Below are positions 51,191-60,335 of a DNA stretch of 64,000 bases, piece by piece. Each line of letters starts with the position of its first letter. Positions within the stretch are counted from its first letter, which is position 1. A program made the translations under genes and the position numbers. Source of the stretch: Flavobacterium ginsenosidimutans (GTDB lineage: Bacteria > Bacteroidota > Bacteroidia > Flavobacteriales > Flavobacteriaceae); assembly GCF_003254625.1 (NCBI RefSeq), contig NZ_QJRJ01000077.1, forward strand, positions 62,001 to 126,000, written 5' to 3'. Under the pieces are notes generated by a model. That model saw nothing but the letters and a program-made list of their open reading frames with translations. It did no database searches and was not told the DNA's origin.

Positions 51191-51988
51191 ATGAACACAT
51201 TACAAGCTATTGTTCTTGCCATTATTGAAGGAATTACAGAGTTTTTACCTGTTTCTTCAACTGGACACATGATTATTGCTTCTTCTTTTTTTGGAATAGC
51301 AAAAGATGATTTTACTAAACTTTTTACCATTGTAATTCAGCTTGGCGCGATACTTTCGGTTGTAATTTTATACTTCAAACGTTTCTTTCAAACTTTTGAT
51401 TTTTACTTTAAGCTTCTTGTTGCTTTTATTCCTGCGGTTGTTTTAGGATTATTATTAAGTGATATTATCGACGGTTTATTAGAAAATCCGGTAACAGTTG
51501 CTATTTCTCTTTTAATTGGAGGAATTATTTTATTGAAAGTTGATGAATGGTTCAACAAACCAAATGATCCAGAAGTTTCAACTGAAATCACTTATGCTAA
51601 AGCTCTAAAAATTGGTTTATTCCAATGTCTTGCTATGATTCCTGGAGTTTCTCGAAGCGGCGCAAGTATTGTTGGAGGTATGGCTCAAAAACTGACTAGA
51701 ACTTCTGCGGCGGAATTTTCATTTTTCTTAGCCGTTCCAACTATGTTGGGCGCAACTGCAAAAAAATGCTACGATTATTACAAAGCTGGTTTTGAATTAT
51801 CTCACGATCAAGTAAACATGTTGGTTATTGGGAACATTGTTGCTTTTGCTGTAGCACTTTTAGCAATTAAAACTTTCATCGGATTTTTGACTAAAAACGG
51901 ATTTAAAGTTTTTGGTTATTACCGAATCATTGCTGGAATCATTTTATTATTGATTCACTTTTTCATTCATCCGCTTACGATTATATAA
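51191..51988 (+). CDS. uppP: Undecaprenyl-diphosphatase
   Basis: A 265-residue polytopic enzyme (BacA type) recycling undecaprenyl diphosphate to the monophosphate carrier. Signature motifs [17 protein letters not shown] (residues 13-29) and [13 protein letters not shown] (about 153-165) are present with the catalytic Glu, Ser and Arg residues. Eight or so membrane segments. Its stop overlaps the truB start by one base, so the two are coupled. Confidence 0.95.
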   Translation: MNTLQAIVLAIIEGITEFLPVSSTGHMIIASSFFGIAKDDFTKLFTIVIQLGAILSVVILYFKRFFQTFDFYFKLLVAFIPAVVLGLLLSDIIDGLLENPVTVAISLLIGGIILLKVDEWFNKPNDPEVSTEITYAKALKIGLFQCLAMIPGVSRSGASIVGGMAQKLTRTSAAEFSFFLAVPTMLGATAKKCYDYYKAGFELSHDQVNMLVIGNIVAFAVALLAIKTFIGFLTKNGFKVFGYYRIIAGIILLLIHFFIHPLTII

Positions 51989-52674
51989 TGACACCTGAAG
52001 AATATTTAGAAGGACAAGTTTTATTGATTGACAAACCATTAAAATGGAGTTCATTTCAAGCTGTCAATAAATTAAAATACCTTTTAATTAATAAAGTTGG
52101 ACTTCCAAAAAAGTTCAAAATTGGTCATGCAGGAACTTTAGATCCTTTAGCGACTGGACTTTTATTAATCTGCACAGGAAAATTCACTAAAAGAATTTCA
52201 GAACTTCAAGGTCAGGCAAAAGAATATACGGGAACTTTTTATATTGGAGCCACTACTCCATCATACGATTTAGAAACCGAAATCGATCAGACTTTTCCAA
52301 CTGAACATATTGATGAAGCTTTGATTCATGAAACGGTAAAACAATTTTTAGGCGAAATCGATCAAAAACCGCCTATTTTTTCTGCTATTAAAAAAGATGG
52401 AGTTCGTTTGTACGAACATGCACGTGCAGGAGAATCTATTGAAATTGAAAGCAGAAAAACTACGATTCACGAATTTGAAATCACTAGAATCGAATTACCT
52501 GAAATAGATTTTAGAGTCGTTTGCTCTAAAGGAACTTACATTCGTTCCCTAGCTTATGATTTTGGAAAAGCAATGAATTCAGGTTCGCATTTAACTGTTT
52601 TACGCCGAACTAAAATTGGCGATTACGACGTGAAAAATGCGATTGATATTACCTTATTCGAAGAAAATCTATAA
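51988..52674 (+). CDS. truB: tRNA pseudouridine(55) synthase
   Basis: A 228-residue enzyme forming pseudouridine 55 in the T-loop of tRNAs. Catalytic Asp52 is in HAGTLDPLATGLL, preceded by DKPLKWSSFQAVNKLK, and YTGTFYIGATTPSYD and CSKGTYIRSLAYDFG are the other conserved blocks. It lacks the C-terminal PUA extension of E. coli TruB, as is usual in Bacteroidota. Overlaps uppP by one base. Confidence 0.93.
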   Translation: MTPEEYLEGQVLLIDKPLKWSSFQAVNKLKYLLINKVGLPKKFKIGHAGTLDPLATGLLLICTGKFTKRISELQGQAKEYTGTFYIGATTPSYDLETEIDQTFPTEHIDEALIHETVKQFLGEIDQKPPIFSAIKKDGVRLYEHARAGESIEIESRKTTIHEFEITRIELPEIDFRVVCSKGTYIRSLAYDFGKAMNSGSHLTVLRRTKIGDYDVKNAIDITLFEENL

Positions 52675-52730
52675 CATTAGTTATATTTCCTTTTTTGTAT
52701 TTTAGAGGCGTGCTTTTAAAATTCGAAAAA

Positions 52731-54029
52731 ATGAGAAATTTCTTTTTAGCATTATTTTTGATTTTCATCAAATCATCTTATTGTCAGACAGCAAACCAGA
52801 AATTTGTCTCTACAGATATTGAAAATTTTTGGAATGCATACGACAAAATCATTTCTACAAATGACAGTATTTCGCAACTGCGATTTTTAAATGAATTTTA
52901 TTTAGAAAAAGCTTCTCCAGGTTTGAAAAGCTTGATTGAAGTCCGTCATTATACACCTAAAGAATTTCTTGGCGCTATTACTAAATATCCTAAATTTTGG
53001 AATTCCTTAAAGCCGAACACTACAAATCTCAATTCGATTTATTCAGAAATCGAAACAGATATTAGCAAATTAAAAGAAGCTTATCCTGAATTGAAACCTT
53101 CTACGATTTACTTTTCTATTGGCGCTTTTAGAACAAACGGCACAATTCAAAACGATCGAATTTTAATTGGTTCTGAATTGTCTTTAGCAGACGAAAATAC
53201 TTTTATTGACGAACTTCCAGAATGGAGAAAAGCATTTTATAAAGAATACAATCCGAGAAAAAATATTGCTTTGCTGTGTACGCACGAATATATTCATACG
53301 CAGCAGAAAGAATTTTCAGAAAACCTGCTTTTAATGTGTCTTTACGAAGGAGTTGCAGAATTTGTATCTTGTAAAGTAACGGGCAAAAAATCGAGCAGTC
53401 CAGCAATTGAATTCGGAAAAAACAATGAGAAAAAAGTAATCGATCAATTTGTTTCAGACTTGTATATTATGAGCAATAATTACAATTGGCTTTGGGGCGA
53501 AAATAGAAATGATTTAAAAGTTCGAGATTTAGGATATTATATTGGTTATGAAATCTGCGAACGTTATTACAATGCTTCTAAAAACAAATCGGAAGCCATA
53601 AAAAAATTAATTCAGCTAGATTTTGCTAATGACAAAGAAGTTGAAAAAATTGTAGATGCTTCAAAATTACTTCCCAAAAGTTTAAACCAGCTTGAAAGTG
53701 ATTACGAAAAACAACGTCCAAAAGTTACTGCAATAGCTCCTTTTAAAAATGGAGATCAAAAAGTAAAATCTGGCGTAACAGAATTTACCATTACTTTTTC
53801 TGAACCTTTAAACGGATATAATACCGGATTAGATTTTGGACCATTAGGCGAAGAATCTTGTCCTAAAATAAAACCAGAAAGAAATTGGTCATCTGATAAA
53901 AAATCGTGGACTTTTAAAGCCGATTTAGAACCTAACAAAAAGTATCAGATCTTAATCACAAATAATTTTAGGAAACAAAATGGTGTTAGATTAAAACCTT
54001 ATCTAATAGAATTTCAAACCGAAAAATAA
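52731..54029 (+). CDS. Secreted gluzincin-like metalloprotease (DUF2268-like) with Ig-like C-terminus
   Basis: A 432-residue exported protein. The start is placed at MRNFFLALFLIFIKSSYCQ, a signal peptide; upstream codons cover the promoter region. The zinc motif is His185-Glu186-x-x-His189 (CTHEYIHTQQ), and LYEGVAEF (about 204-211) supplies the likely third ligand, as in DUF2268-type predicted proteases. From about residue 335 a beta-domain starting VTAIAPFKNGDQKV, then TITFSEPLN, resembles the Big_5 Ig-like fold. It follows truB by 56 bp and is probably independent. Substrate unknown. Confidence 0.78.
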   Translation: MRNFFLALFLIFIKSSYCQTANQKFVSTDIENFWNAYDKIISTNDSISQLRFLNEFYLEKASPGLKSLIEVRHYTPKEFLGAITKYPKFWNSLKPNTTNLNSIYSEIETDISKLKEAYPELKPSTIYFSIGAFRTNGTIQNDRILIGSELSLADENTFIDELPEWRKAFYKEYNPRKNIALLCTHEYIHTQQKEFSENLLLMCLYEGVAEFVSCKVTGKKSSSPAIEFGKNNEKKVIDQFVSDLYIMSNNYNWLWGENRNDLKVRDLGYYIGYEICERYYNASKNKSEAIKKLIQLDFANDKEVEKIVDASKLLPKSLNQLESDYEKQRPKVTAIAPFKNGDQKVKSGVTEFTITFSEPLNGYNTGLDFGPLGEESCPKIKPERNWSSDKKSWTFKADLEPNKKYQILITNNFRKQNGVRLKPYLIEFQTEK

Positions 54030-54040
54030 AATTGAAGCAT

Positions 54041-54080
54041 AATAAAAAAGCACATTACTTTTTTTATTCAGTAATGTGCC
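54041..54080 (-). terminator. Terminator of the 25-residue ORF transcript (minus strand)
   Basis: GCACATTACT / AGTAATGTGC perfect 10-bp stem followed by TTTTTTATT on the minus strand only, so it ends a leftward transcript. No larger minus-strand gene lies before it. Confidence 0.7.
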
Positions 54081-54125
54081 AGGCTCTTTCTTAAATAAGT
54101 AATCCTATTTCATACTTACTTAAAT

Positions 54126-54203
54126 TCAATAGTGAGGCACATTTTTTCCTCCGAATAAAAATTGAGAGAAGAAATCATAAAACCTTTCGAATAACTTTTT
54201 CAT
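54126..54203 (-). CDS. Putative 25-residue amphipathic peptide
   Basis: ATG frame encoding MKKLFERFYDFFSQFLFGGK then NVPHY. Residues 1-17 would form an amphipathic helix with one strongly aromatic face. It sits between a consensus-like promoter (54292-54322) and a perfect terminator (54041-54080) on the same strand, making a self-contained transcript of about 240 nt in the 347-bp gap. No Shine-Dalgarno sequence, which is normal here. Alternatively the transcript is a regulatory RNA and the frame is chance. Confidence 0.45.
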   Translation of the reverse strand: MKKLFERFYDFFSQFLFGGKNVPHY

Positions 54204-54291
54204 AATAGTGCACTTTTAATTGTTAAACATTTAAATAAACACCAATAAAAAGAGTAAATCAGAAAGTTATAATAGACGTGGGTTAGCATCA

Positions 54292-54322
54292 CTAAGATAC
54301 AAAATTCTATTGAAGTCAAAAA
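54292..54322 (-). promoter_or_regulatory. Promoter of the 25-residue ORF transcript
   Basis: On the minus strand TTTTTG, 17 bp spacer, TATCTTAG (one mismatch from TAnnTTTG). Confidence 0.45.
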
Positions 54323-54376
54323 GACTTTAAGATAATTTTATCAACAAATCATCTGTTTATCAACACATTAATCCGA

Positions 54377-54994
54377 TTAAAGACGATTATATTTGATGTT
54401 TTCCATAATTTCGACCAATTCTTCCTGAACCGAAATTCCTTTATCTGCCAAATACCACAACTGAAGATCAGTTTTTATTTTTTCGTCAATAGCACCAACT
54501 TCTCTTTTATGTTTTGCCATTAATTCGGTAGCACCTTTTGGTCTTGGTCCCCAATCGGCACGAACAATTCCAGCTTCTTTACAAATTACAATTACTTTCG
54601 GAATTCCTCTTCCGCCGTTAGTTAGATAGTGGCTCATTAAATCATCATTTTCATCGCGAAATGCAATTTTTAGTTCGATTTTCTTGTTTGAAGCCAAAGC
54701 CATTTTATTTAAAATTGGAAGAATCTGCGCCGCATCTCCGCACCATCCTTCTGAAAGAACCAGCCAAATATAATGATTGTCTAAGTTTTGAAGTTTAGCC
54801 ACAATGTTATCAGAAATGGTAATCGTTTTCTCCAAACGGTTCATTCTTGCTTCATTCAATTTTGAATAATTGGTCAAACTTTCTGATTGTTCGTTTCCTG
54901 TTGATTTTCCTTCAGACAATAAATCGGTTACTATTTTTCTATATTCAACATAAGGATGACTATTGAATAATGATTTGGCTACGATGCTTTTCAT
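54377..54994 (-). CDS. Thioredoxin-family protein with WCGDA active site
   Basis: A 205-residue cytoplasmic protein starting MKSIVAKSLFNSHPYVEY; the longer frame adds a hydrophobic stretch but begins in the preceding spacer. The thioredoxin fold is seen around LVLSEGWCGDAAQILPILNKM, then GGRGIPKVIVI with the cis-Pro. The second active-site cysteine is replaced (Cys-Gly-Asp-Ala), so it cannot form the usual CxxC disulfide. This is a known Bacteroidota variety of unknown function. Single gene. Confidence 0.82.
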   Translation of the reverse strand: MKSIVAKSLFNSHPYVEYRKIVTDLLSEGKSTGNEQSESLTNYSKLNEARMNRLEKTITISDNIVAKLQNLDNHYIWLVLSEGWCGDAAQILPILNKMALASNKKIELKIAFRDENDDLMSHYLTNGGRGIPKVIVICKEAGIVRADWGPRPKGATELMAKHKREVGAIDEKIKTDLQLWYLADKGISVQEELVEIMENIKYNRL

Positions 54995-55059
54995 ATTTAT
55001 TTCATTTTTAGGATACAATAAAAATACGAAATTTAGGAAGACGAGGGAAATGACATTTA

Positions 55060-55320
55060 TCACATCTCCGAATTGAAAATTTCATCATATATATTTCCTG
55101 TTTCAAGAGAATTCCAATTCTCGCCATACTTCTCAGCAATCTGAACTAAACCTAGAAGAGATAAGGGATTAAAAGCAGAAACTGATATGTCATTATTTTT
55201 TGCTATCCAAAAAAGTATTTCGTCTTTTGAATGATTCATTTCCAACGATACTTCAAATCCTTTATATTTAATTGCAAATAATGCAATATCATAAGTGTTC
55301 ATGGCCTCTGTTATCTTCAT
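55060..55320 (-). CDS. Small hypothetical protein
   Basis: An 86-residue acidic protein without signal or membrane segment (MKITEAMNTYDIALFAIKYK start, then LEMNHSKDEILFWIAKNN and PLSLLGLVQIAEKYGENWN). I do not recognise it. Size and alternating helix/strand pattern are like small immunity or antitoxin-type proteins, but no partner is nearby. AT-rich flanks and an isolated position suggest an accessory gene. Confidence 0.5.
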   Translation of the reverse strand: MKITEAMNTYDIALFAIKYKGFEVSLEMNHSKDEILFWIAKNNDISVSAFNPLSLLGLVQIAEKYGENWNSLETGNIYDEIFNSEM

Positions 55321-55486
55321 TACTGATTAAATTAAAATTAGACAATTATAAATATTCTTTTGATTCCTCTATACTTTTAAAGAAATAATTATTCAAAATA
55401 AAAATCCTACAAATTTAAACATTCTAATTAATGCAACGATTCTAAAATAATTTTGCAAACATTATTTTTAAAAATCAGAATATGTC

Positions 55487-55494
55487 TATATTTG
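55487..55494 (+). promoter_or_regulatory. -7 element (TATATTTG) of pyrH
   Basis: Perfect TAnnTTTG, 22 bp before the ATG. No clear -33. Confidence 0.5.
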
Positions 55495-55516
55495 CACAAA
55501 TTAACGCGACACACAC

Positions 55517-56224
55517 ATGAAATATAAAAGAATTCTTCTAAAACTTAGCGGCGAAGCGCTGATGGGTGATTTACAATACGGTATTGACCCAAAAAGATTA
55601 GCCGAGTATGCAGATGAAATTAAGCAAATTCACAACAAAGGAGTAGAAATTGCAATTGTTATTGGAGGAGGAAATATATTTAGAGGCGTTGCAGGAGCAA
55701 GCTCAGGAATGGACAGAGTTCAAGGCGATTACATGGGAATGCTTGCAACTGTAATTAACGGAATGGCATTACAAGGCGCTCTTGAAGATAAAGGAATGAA
55801 AACTCGTCTTCAAACTGCTCTAAAAATGGAATCTATTGCAGAACCTTATATCAAGAGAAGAGCTGACCGCCACCTTGAAAAAGGAAGAATCGTAATTTTT
55901 GGTGCTGGAACCGGAAATCCATATTTCACAACTGATACTGCTGCCGTTTTAAGAGGTATCGAAATCAACGCTGATGTTATTCTTAAAGGTACTCGCGTTG
56001 ATGGTGTTTACGATTCTGACCCAGAAAAAAATGCTTCTGCAGTAAAATTTGATTTTATTTCGTTTGACGATGTAATCAAAAAAGGATTAAATGTAATGGA
56101 TACTACTGCATTTACCTTAAGCCAAGAAAACAAATTGCCTATCGTAGTTTTTGATATGAACAAAATTGGAAACTTATTGAAAATCTGCGACGGAGAAAAT
56201 ATAGGAACTGTAGTAAACATATAG
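55517..56224 (+). CDS. pyrH: UMP kinase
   Basis: A 235-residue amino-acid-kinase-fold enzyme phosphorylating UMP to UDP. Conserved blocks: [14 protein letters not shown] (N-terminal), [47 protein letters not shown] and [10 protein letters not shown]. Full length of the family. It is followed by frr after 163 bp, the usual pyrH-frr order, here without tsf next to it. Confidence 0.95.
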   Translation: MKYKRILLKLSGEALMGDLQYGIDPKRLAEYADEIKQIHNKGVEIAIVIGGGNIFRGVAGASSGMDRVQGDYMGMLATVINGMALQGALEDKGMKTRLQTALKMESIAEPYIKRRADRHLEKGRIVIFGAGTGNPYFTTDTAAVLRGIEINADVILKGTRVDGVYDSDPEKNASAVKFDFISFDDVIKKGLNVMDTTAFTLSQENKLPIVVFDMNKIGNLLKICDGENIGTVVNI

Positions 56225-56387
56225 ACTGCTTAGATTATTAGAATTTTAGATTTTCTAAATTCTTCGCAACCTTAAGGCAATCAAAAAAAACAAAATAACA
56301 TTAGTTCGTAAATTAGAAGAAATTATTTTTATAGTCTAAAAATGAAATCTTCTATCCCGAAGCTTCGGGACTAAAAATCTAAACAAA

Positions 56388-56951
56388 ATGACTGAAGAAA
56401 TAGATTTTATTTTAGAAAGTACTGAGGAATCAATGAATGGTACTATTGCACACTTAGAGAAAGAATTTCTTAATATTCGTGCAGGAAAAGCTTCTCCAGC
56501 TATGCTTGGAGGTGTGTTTGTAGATTATTACGGATCTGCAACACCGCTTTCTCAAGTATCTAAAATCAGTGTTCCAGATGCTAGAACAATTACATTACAG
56601 CCATTTGAAAAAAATATGCTGCAAGCAATTGAAAAAGCAATCTTAATTGCAAACATTGGTTTCAACCCAATGAACAATGGAGATATGATTATCATTAGTG
56701 TTCCGCCATTAACAGAAGAGCGTCGTCGCGATTTAGCAAAACAAGCAAAATCTGAAGCTGAAGATGCTAAAATTGGTATTCGTAACTCTCGTAAAGATGC
56801 TAATACTGATATCAAAAAATTAGAAAAAGAAGGAACTTCTGAAGACATCTGTAAATCAGCTGAAGAAGAAGTTCAAAACTTAACAAACTCTTTCATCAAA
56901 AAAATCGATGAATTATTGGCTGCGAAAGAAGCTGAAATCATGAAAGTATAA
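56388..56951 (+). CDS. frr: Ribosome recycling factor
   Basis: A 187-residue protein that with EF-G splits terminated ribosomes. Two-domain layout is clear: coiled-coil part starting EESMNGTIAHLEKEFLNIRAGKA and ending DELLAAKEAEIMKV, and the beta-rich insert with YGSATPLSQVSKISVPDART. Also ISVPPLTEERRRDLAKQAK. Full length. A strong terminator follows. Confidence 0.95.
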   Translation: MTEEIDFILESTEESMNGTIAHLEKEFLNIRAGKASPAMLGGVFVDYYGSATPLSQVSKISVPDARTITLQPFEKNMLQAIEKAILIANIGFNPMNNGDMIIISVPPLTEERRRDLAKQAKSEAEDAKIGIRNSRKDANTDIKKLEKEGTSEDICKSAEEEVQNLTNSFIKKIDELLAAKEAEIMKV

Positions 56952-56973
56952 GGTTGAGATTTGATATAAAATA

Positions 56974-57009
56974 AAAATCCGTCTGGTTTAGCGCCAGACG
57001 GATTTTTTT
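56974..57009 (+). terminator. Terminator of frr
   Basis: AAATCCGTCTGG / CCAGACGGATTT stem followed by a T run. Confidence 0.85.
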
Positions 57010-57014
57010 ATTAC

Positions 57015-57022
57015 TATTTTTG
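57015..57022 (+). promoter_or_regulatory. -7 element (TATTTTTG) of the DUF5686 gene
   Basis: Perfect TAnnTTTG directly after the frr terminator. Confidence 0.45.
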
Positions 57023-57069
57023 CATACGAAAATTAAATTCTTTTCGTTTTTGAAACTATATCATTCTGT

Positions 57070-59562
57070 ATGAAGCTATTTTGTTTTTTGACTTTGTTTT
57101 TTACGCTTACACTTCAAGCGCAAATTCAAATAAACGGAATCGTAACCGATTCAAACAACAAACCTCTTCCGTTTGCTACAATTACGACTTCAGAAAACAA
57201 TAACACAATTACAGATGTTGATGGTAAATTTATTTTCAAAATTAGCTCATCTGCAACTTCACTTACCGTTTCTTATATCGGTTTTCAAACCAAAACAGTA
57301 GCTTTAATCAGCAACAAAACTTTTTATGCGGTTTCGCTTTCGCAGAAGACAGACGACTTGCAAGAAGTTGTAGTTTCTAATGAAAATCCAGCTTTAACAA
57401 TCATTAAAAAAGTTATTGCCAATAAATCGCTAAATGATCCGCAGAAAAAACTCAGCAGTTTTGAGTATAAAACCTATAATAAACTTATTGTAACTGCAAA
57501 TCCTGACTCGATTGACGGACGTATCGATACTTCGGCAACGTATAAAGATTTAAACAAAAAAATCATCATTGATTCTTCCGATTACAAGTTTAAAGAAATT
57601 GTAAGCAAACAGCATTTGTTTCAAACCGAGAAAGTTTCGCAATATCAATTTGCAAACAGCAAATTAAAAGAAACAGTTTTAGGAACTAAAATAGCAGGTT
57701 TCAAACAGCCTATTTATGAAGTTCTGGCTTTCAACCTTCAGTCGATTTCTATTTATGATTCGAATTACGAATTATTTGAAACCAGATATGAAAACCCTAT
57801 TTCGAAAAACGCTCCTTCGACCTATAATTATAAATTGCTGGATACTGTAAGCATTCGAGGTCGTGACACGTATATGATTTATTTTAAAAATAAGTCAAAC
57901 CATAAAACATCTGGATTAGAAGGCGTTTTATATATCGACAGGGAAAATTTTGCTGTCGCGAAAGCGGTAATGCGAATTAAAGGCGTTTTGGACATTAGCG
58001 GTATTCATGAATTTGAATATATTCCGAAAGAAAAAATATGGTTTCAAAGCAATACGACTTTTAAAATTGTAAAAGGAAAAAACGACGACGATATCAGAAT
58101 TTTAGGCGGAACTATTCAATTTGACGGAGACGTTGAAGATAATTTCGAACCTAGAAAAAAAGTGGCTTCAGATTTTACTTATCTCCTTTCTGAAAGTAAT
58201 AGCTTCGATATTCGCGTTAATACCAACAATCCCATTAAAAACCCTTCGCTTTACATCGAAATTAAAGACGACGCGGCCAAAAAACCTGAAAGTTTCTGGG
58301 AAGCTTACCGAAAGGAAAATCTTGACTTAAAAAGCCAAAAAACCTATTTATTACTAGATAGTCTTTCTGTTCGCAACAGAATTGAAAAACGTCTTGGAAT
58401 TGGCCGAAAAATAATCAATGGATTTTACCCAATTGGCCCAATCGATTTGGACTTGAAAAAAATCATAAGTTATAATAATTACGAAGGTTTCCGTCTTGGT
58501 GTGGGCGGAATTACAAACGATCGTTTGTCAAAAAACTTTCGTCTTGAAGGCTATACCGCTTACGGAACAAAAGATGGTGTTTTTAAATACAGCGTTGGAG
58601 CTGGAGTTTTATTAGACAAACATACCAATACTTGGTTTAATGGATATTATGCTGATGATGTTCGAGAAATTGCAAGTACTGTCTTTTCGGTTGATAAACG
58701 TGTTTTCAAAATTTACGACCCACGTCCAATCAACATTAGTACTTTCTATGAATACACGGGATGGCGAGGGAATATTCAAACCAAATTTATTCCGAAAACC
58801 GAAGCTGTTTTAGAACTTTCAAGAAATTATATCGAGCCAAAATTTGATTATCTTTTTAATCTAAATGGAAAATTGTATTCGAGTTATATTATGACTACGG
58901 CAATGCTTTCTATTGTTTGGGCACCTTTCAGCGATTTTATGCAAACTCCAACCGGAAGAAATGAAAGCGATAAAAGATTTCCGAGATTTACTCTTCAATA
59001 CACGCAATCTTTACCAAATGTATTTGATAATGATTTTACTTTTAGCAAAATAGATTTTAAAGCCGAATACGAAAAGCAATATTTAAATCGTCAGAAAACG
59101 AGTTTGCTTTTGCAAGCAGGTTATGCAATGGGAGATGTTCCAATTACGCATTTGTACAATACTTCTCCAAATAATTTAACTAAAGAAACCGTTATTCAGC
59201 GTATCACTTTTTCAGGAAGAAATGCTTTTGAAACCATGTTTTTCAATGAGTTTTTCTCAAGCCAATATTTAATGTTCCAAATAAAACATGGTTTTGACCG
59301 AATTACACTTTTCAAAAAAGTTAGACCTTCTTTGGTTTTAGTAACGAGAATGGCTTGGGGAAATATGGAAAAACCCGAACAGCATGTTGGTCCAGATTAT
59401 AAAACACTTGACAAAGGCTATTTTGAATCGGGAATTGAATTAAACAGAATCTTTAAAGGTTTTGGTTTGGGAGGATTCTATCGTTATGGTCCAAATCAGC
59501 TGATGAAGTTTGAAGATAACGTTGCTGTTAAGATTTCTTATGTTCTTGATCTTGGACTTTAA
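57070..59562 (+). CDS. DUF5686 family outer-membrane protein with carboxypeptidase-regulatory-like domain
   Basis: An 830-residue exported protein: signal peptide (MKLFCFLTLFFTLTLQAQ), a CarboxypepD_reg-like domain (about 20-105, ITTSENNNTITDVDGKFIFK), a middle periplasmic part (about 110-400) and a C-terminal beta-barrel (about 450-830, ending ISYVLDLGL). This plan matches DUF5686 proteins of Bacteroidota, which I know as members of the Omp85-like or barrel group without assigned function. It follows frr behind a terminator with its own -7 element. Confidence 0.85.
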   Translation: MKLFCFLTLFFTLTLQAQIQINGIVTDSNNKPLPFATITTSENNNTITDVDGKFIFKISSSATSLTVSYIGFQTKTVALISNKTFYAVSLSQKTDDLQEVVVSNENPALTIIKKVIANKSLNDPQKKLSSFEYKTYNKLIVTANPDSIDGRIDTSATYKDLNKKIIIDSSDYKFKEIVSKQHLFQTEKVSQYQFANSKLKETVLGTKIAGFKQPIYEVLAFNLQSISIYDSNYELFETRYENPISKNAPSTYNYKLLDTVSIRGRDTYMIYFKNKSNHKTSGLEGVLYIDRENFAVAKAVMRIKGVLDISGIHEFEYIPKEKIWFQSNTTFKIVKGKNDDDIRILGGTIQFDGDVEDNFEPRKKVASDFTYLLSESNSFDIRVNTNNPIKNPSLYIEIKDDAAKKPESFWEAYRKENLDLKSQKTYLLLDSLSVRNRIEKRLGIGRKIINGFYPIGPIDLDLKKIISYNNYEGFRLGVGGITNDRLSKNFRLEGYTAYGTKDGVFKYSVGAGVLLDKHTNTWFNGYYADDVREIASTVFSVDKRVFKIYDPRPINISTFYEYTGWRGNIQTKFIPKTEAVLELSRNYIEPKFDYLFNLNGKLYSSYIMTTAMLSIVWAPFSDFMQTPTGRNESDKRFPRFTLQYTQSLPNVFDNDFTFSKIDFKAEYEKQYLNRQKTSLLLQAGYAMGDVPITHLYNTSPNNLTKETVIQRITFSGRNAFETMFFNEFFSSQYLMFQIKHGFDRITLFKKVRPSLVLVTRMAWGNMEKPEQHVGPDYKTLDKGYFESGIELNRIFKGFGLGGFYRYGPNQLMKFEDNVAVKISYVLDLGL

Positions 59563-59616
59563 AAGTTAAATTCCAAATTCCAATTGCAATCTTTGAACTT
59601 ACAACTTTGTCAAAGA

Positions 59617-60057
59617 TCACTCTAACAGATCTTTAGGTGAAACACCATTTTGGTTTTCTAAGTTAATGTTTGATCCGTTCTCTAATAATAGCTTAATTAT
59701 TTCTGAATCACTTTCCAATTCCATTGCTGCTCGCCATAAAGCAGTGTTTCCAATATTATCAACAACATCAATCTTTGCCTTAAAATCAAGTAATATTTTA
59801 ACTGAATCAATTTTATCATTTATTGCTGCAAGATGTAAGGCGGTCAAACCCTGCTCATCTTGTTTATTCATATCGCAACCAATCAATAAAAGTTCTTTAA
59901 TGATAGAAACGTCTCCATGTACTATGGCAGACATTAAAAATGTTCGACCATCCCTATCTACACTGTCTAAACCATATTTTTCTAAGAAATCTTTAATTTT
60001 AGAAAAATCTTTCCCATATAATAATTTATAAAGCTGGGTATCGTCAAAAGTTTTCAT
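59617..60057 (-). CDS. Ankyrin-repeat protein
   Basis: A 146-residue cytoplasmic protein composed of about four ankyrin repeats: DRDGRTFLMSAIVHGDVSI, DEQGLTALHLAAINDKIDS, DNIGNTALWRAAMELESDS and a final NQNGVSPKDLLE, with the repeat-joining GCDMNK, KAKIDV and GSNINL turns. It has no signal peptide and no catalytic domain, so a protein-binding role is expected. Similar small ankyrin proteins occur as immunity factors in polymorphic toxin loci, but no toxin is adjacent. Confidence 0.85.
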   Translation of the reverse strand: MKTFDDTQLYKLLYGKDFSKIKDFLEKYGLDSVDRDGRTFLMSAIVHGDVSIIKELLLIGCDMNKQDEQGLTALHLAAINDKIDSVKILLDFKAKIDVVDNIGNTALWRAAMELESDSEIIKLLLENGSNINLENQNGVSPKDLLE

Positions 60058-60152
60058 AACTATAAATTTTTAAAATAAAATCTTACAAATTTAAAAATTT
60101 TCATTTGAATATTATTCGAATTATGACCTTTTAATTTTAGTTATAAGCAAAG

Positions 60153-60258
60153 TTTGTCATTTCGACGTAAGGAGAAATCGCACTAGAAATTCCACATAGA
60201 AAATTGCTAATCTTTATTGATTTACGAGTGTGATTTCTCCTTACGTCGAAATGACAAA
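60153..60258. repeat. Nested inverted repeat, ATTTC-GAAAT arms
   Basis: Arm TTTGTCATTTCGACGTAAGG and its reverse complement around a core (GCTAATCTTTA) related to that of 42113-42330. Each arm folds on itself (ATTTC / GAAAT). Confidence 0.75.
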
Positions 60259-60275
60259 AAAGGGGATATATAAAA

Positions 60276-60313
60276 AATCCCAAACTCCAATAGTCATTTG
60301 GAATTTGGGATTT
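60276..60313 (-). terminator. Terminator of the antiporter gene
   Basis: AAATCCCAAACTCCAA / TTGGAATTTGGGATTT stem followed on the minus strand by TTTTATA. Confidence 0.7.
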
Positions 60314-60335
60314 AAAATTTTGAAATTTCTAACCC

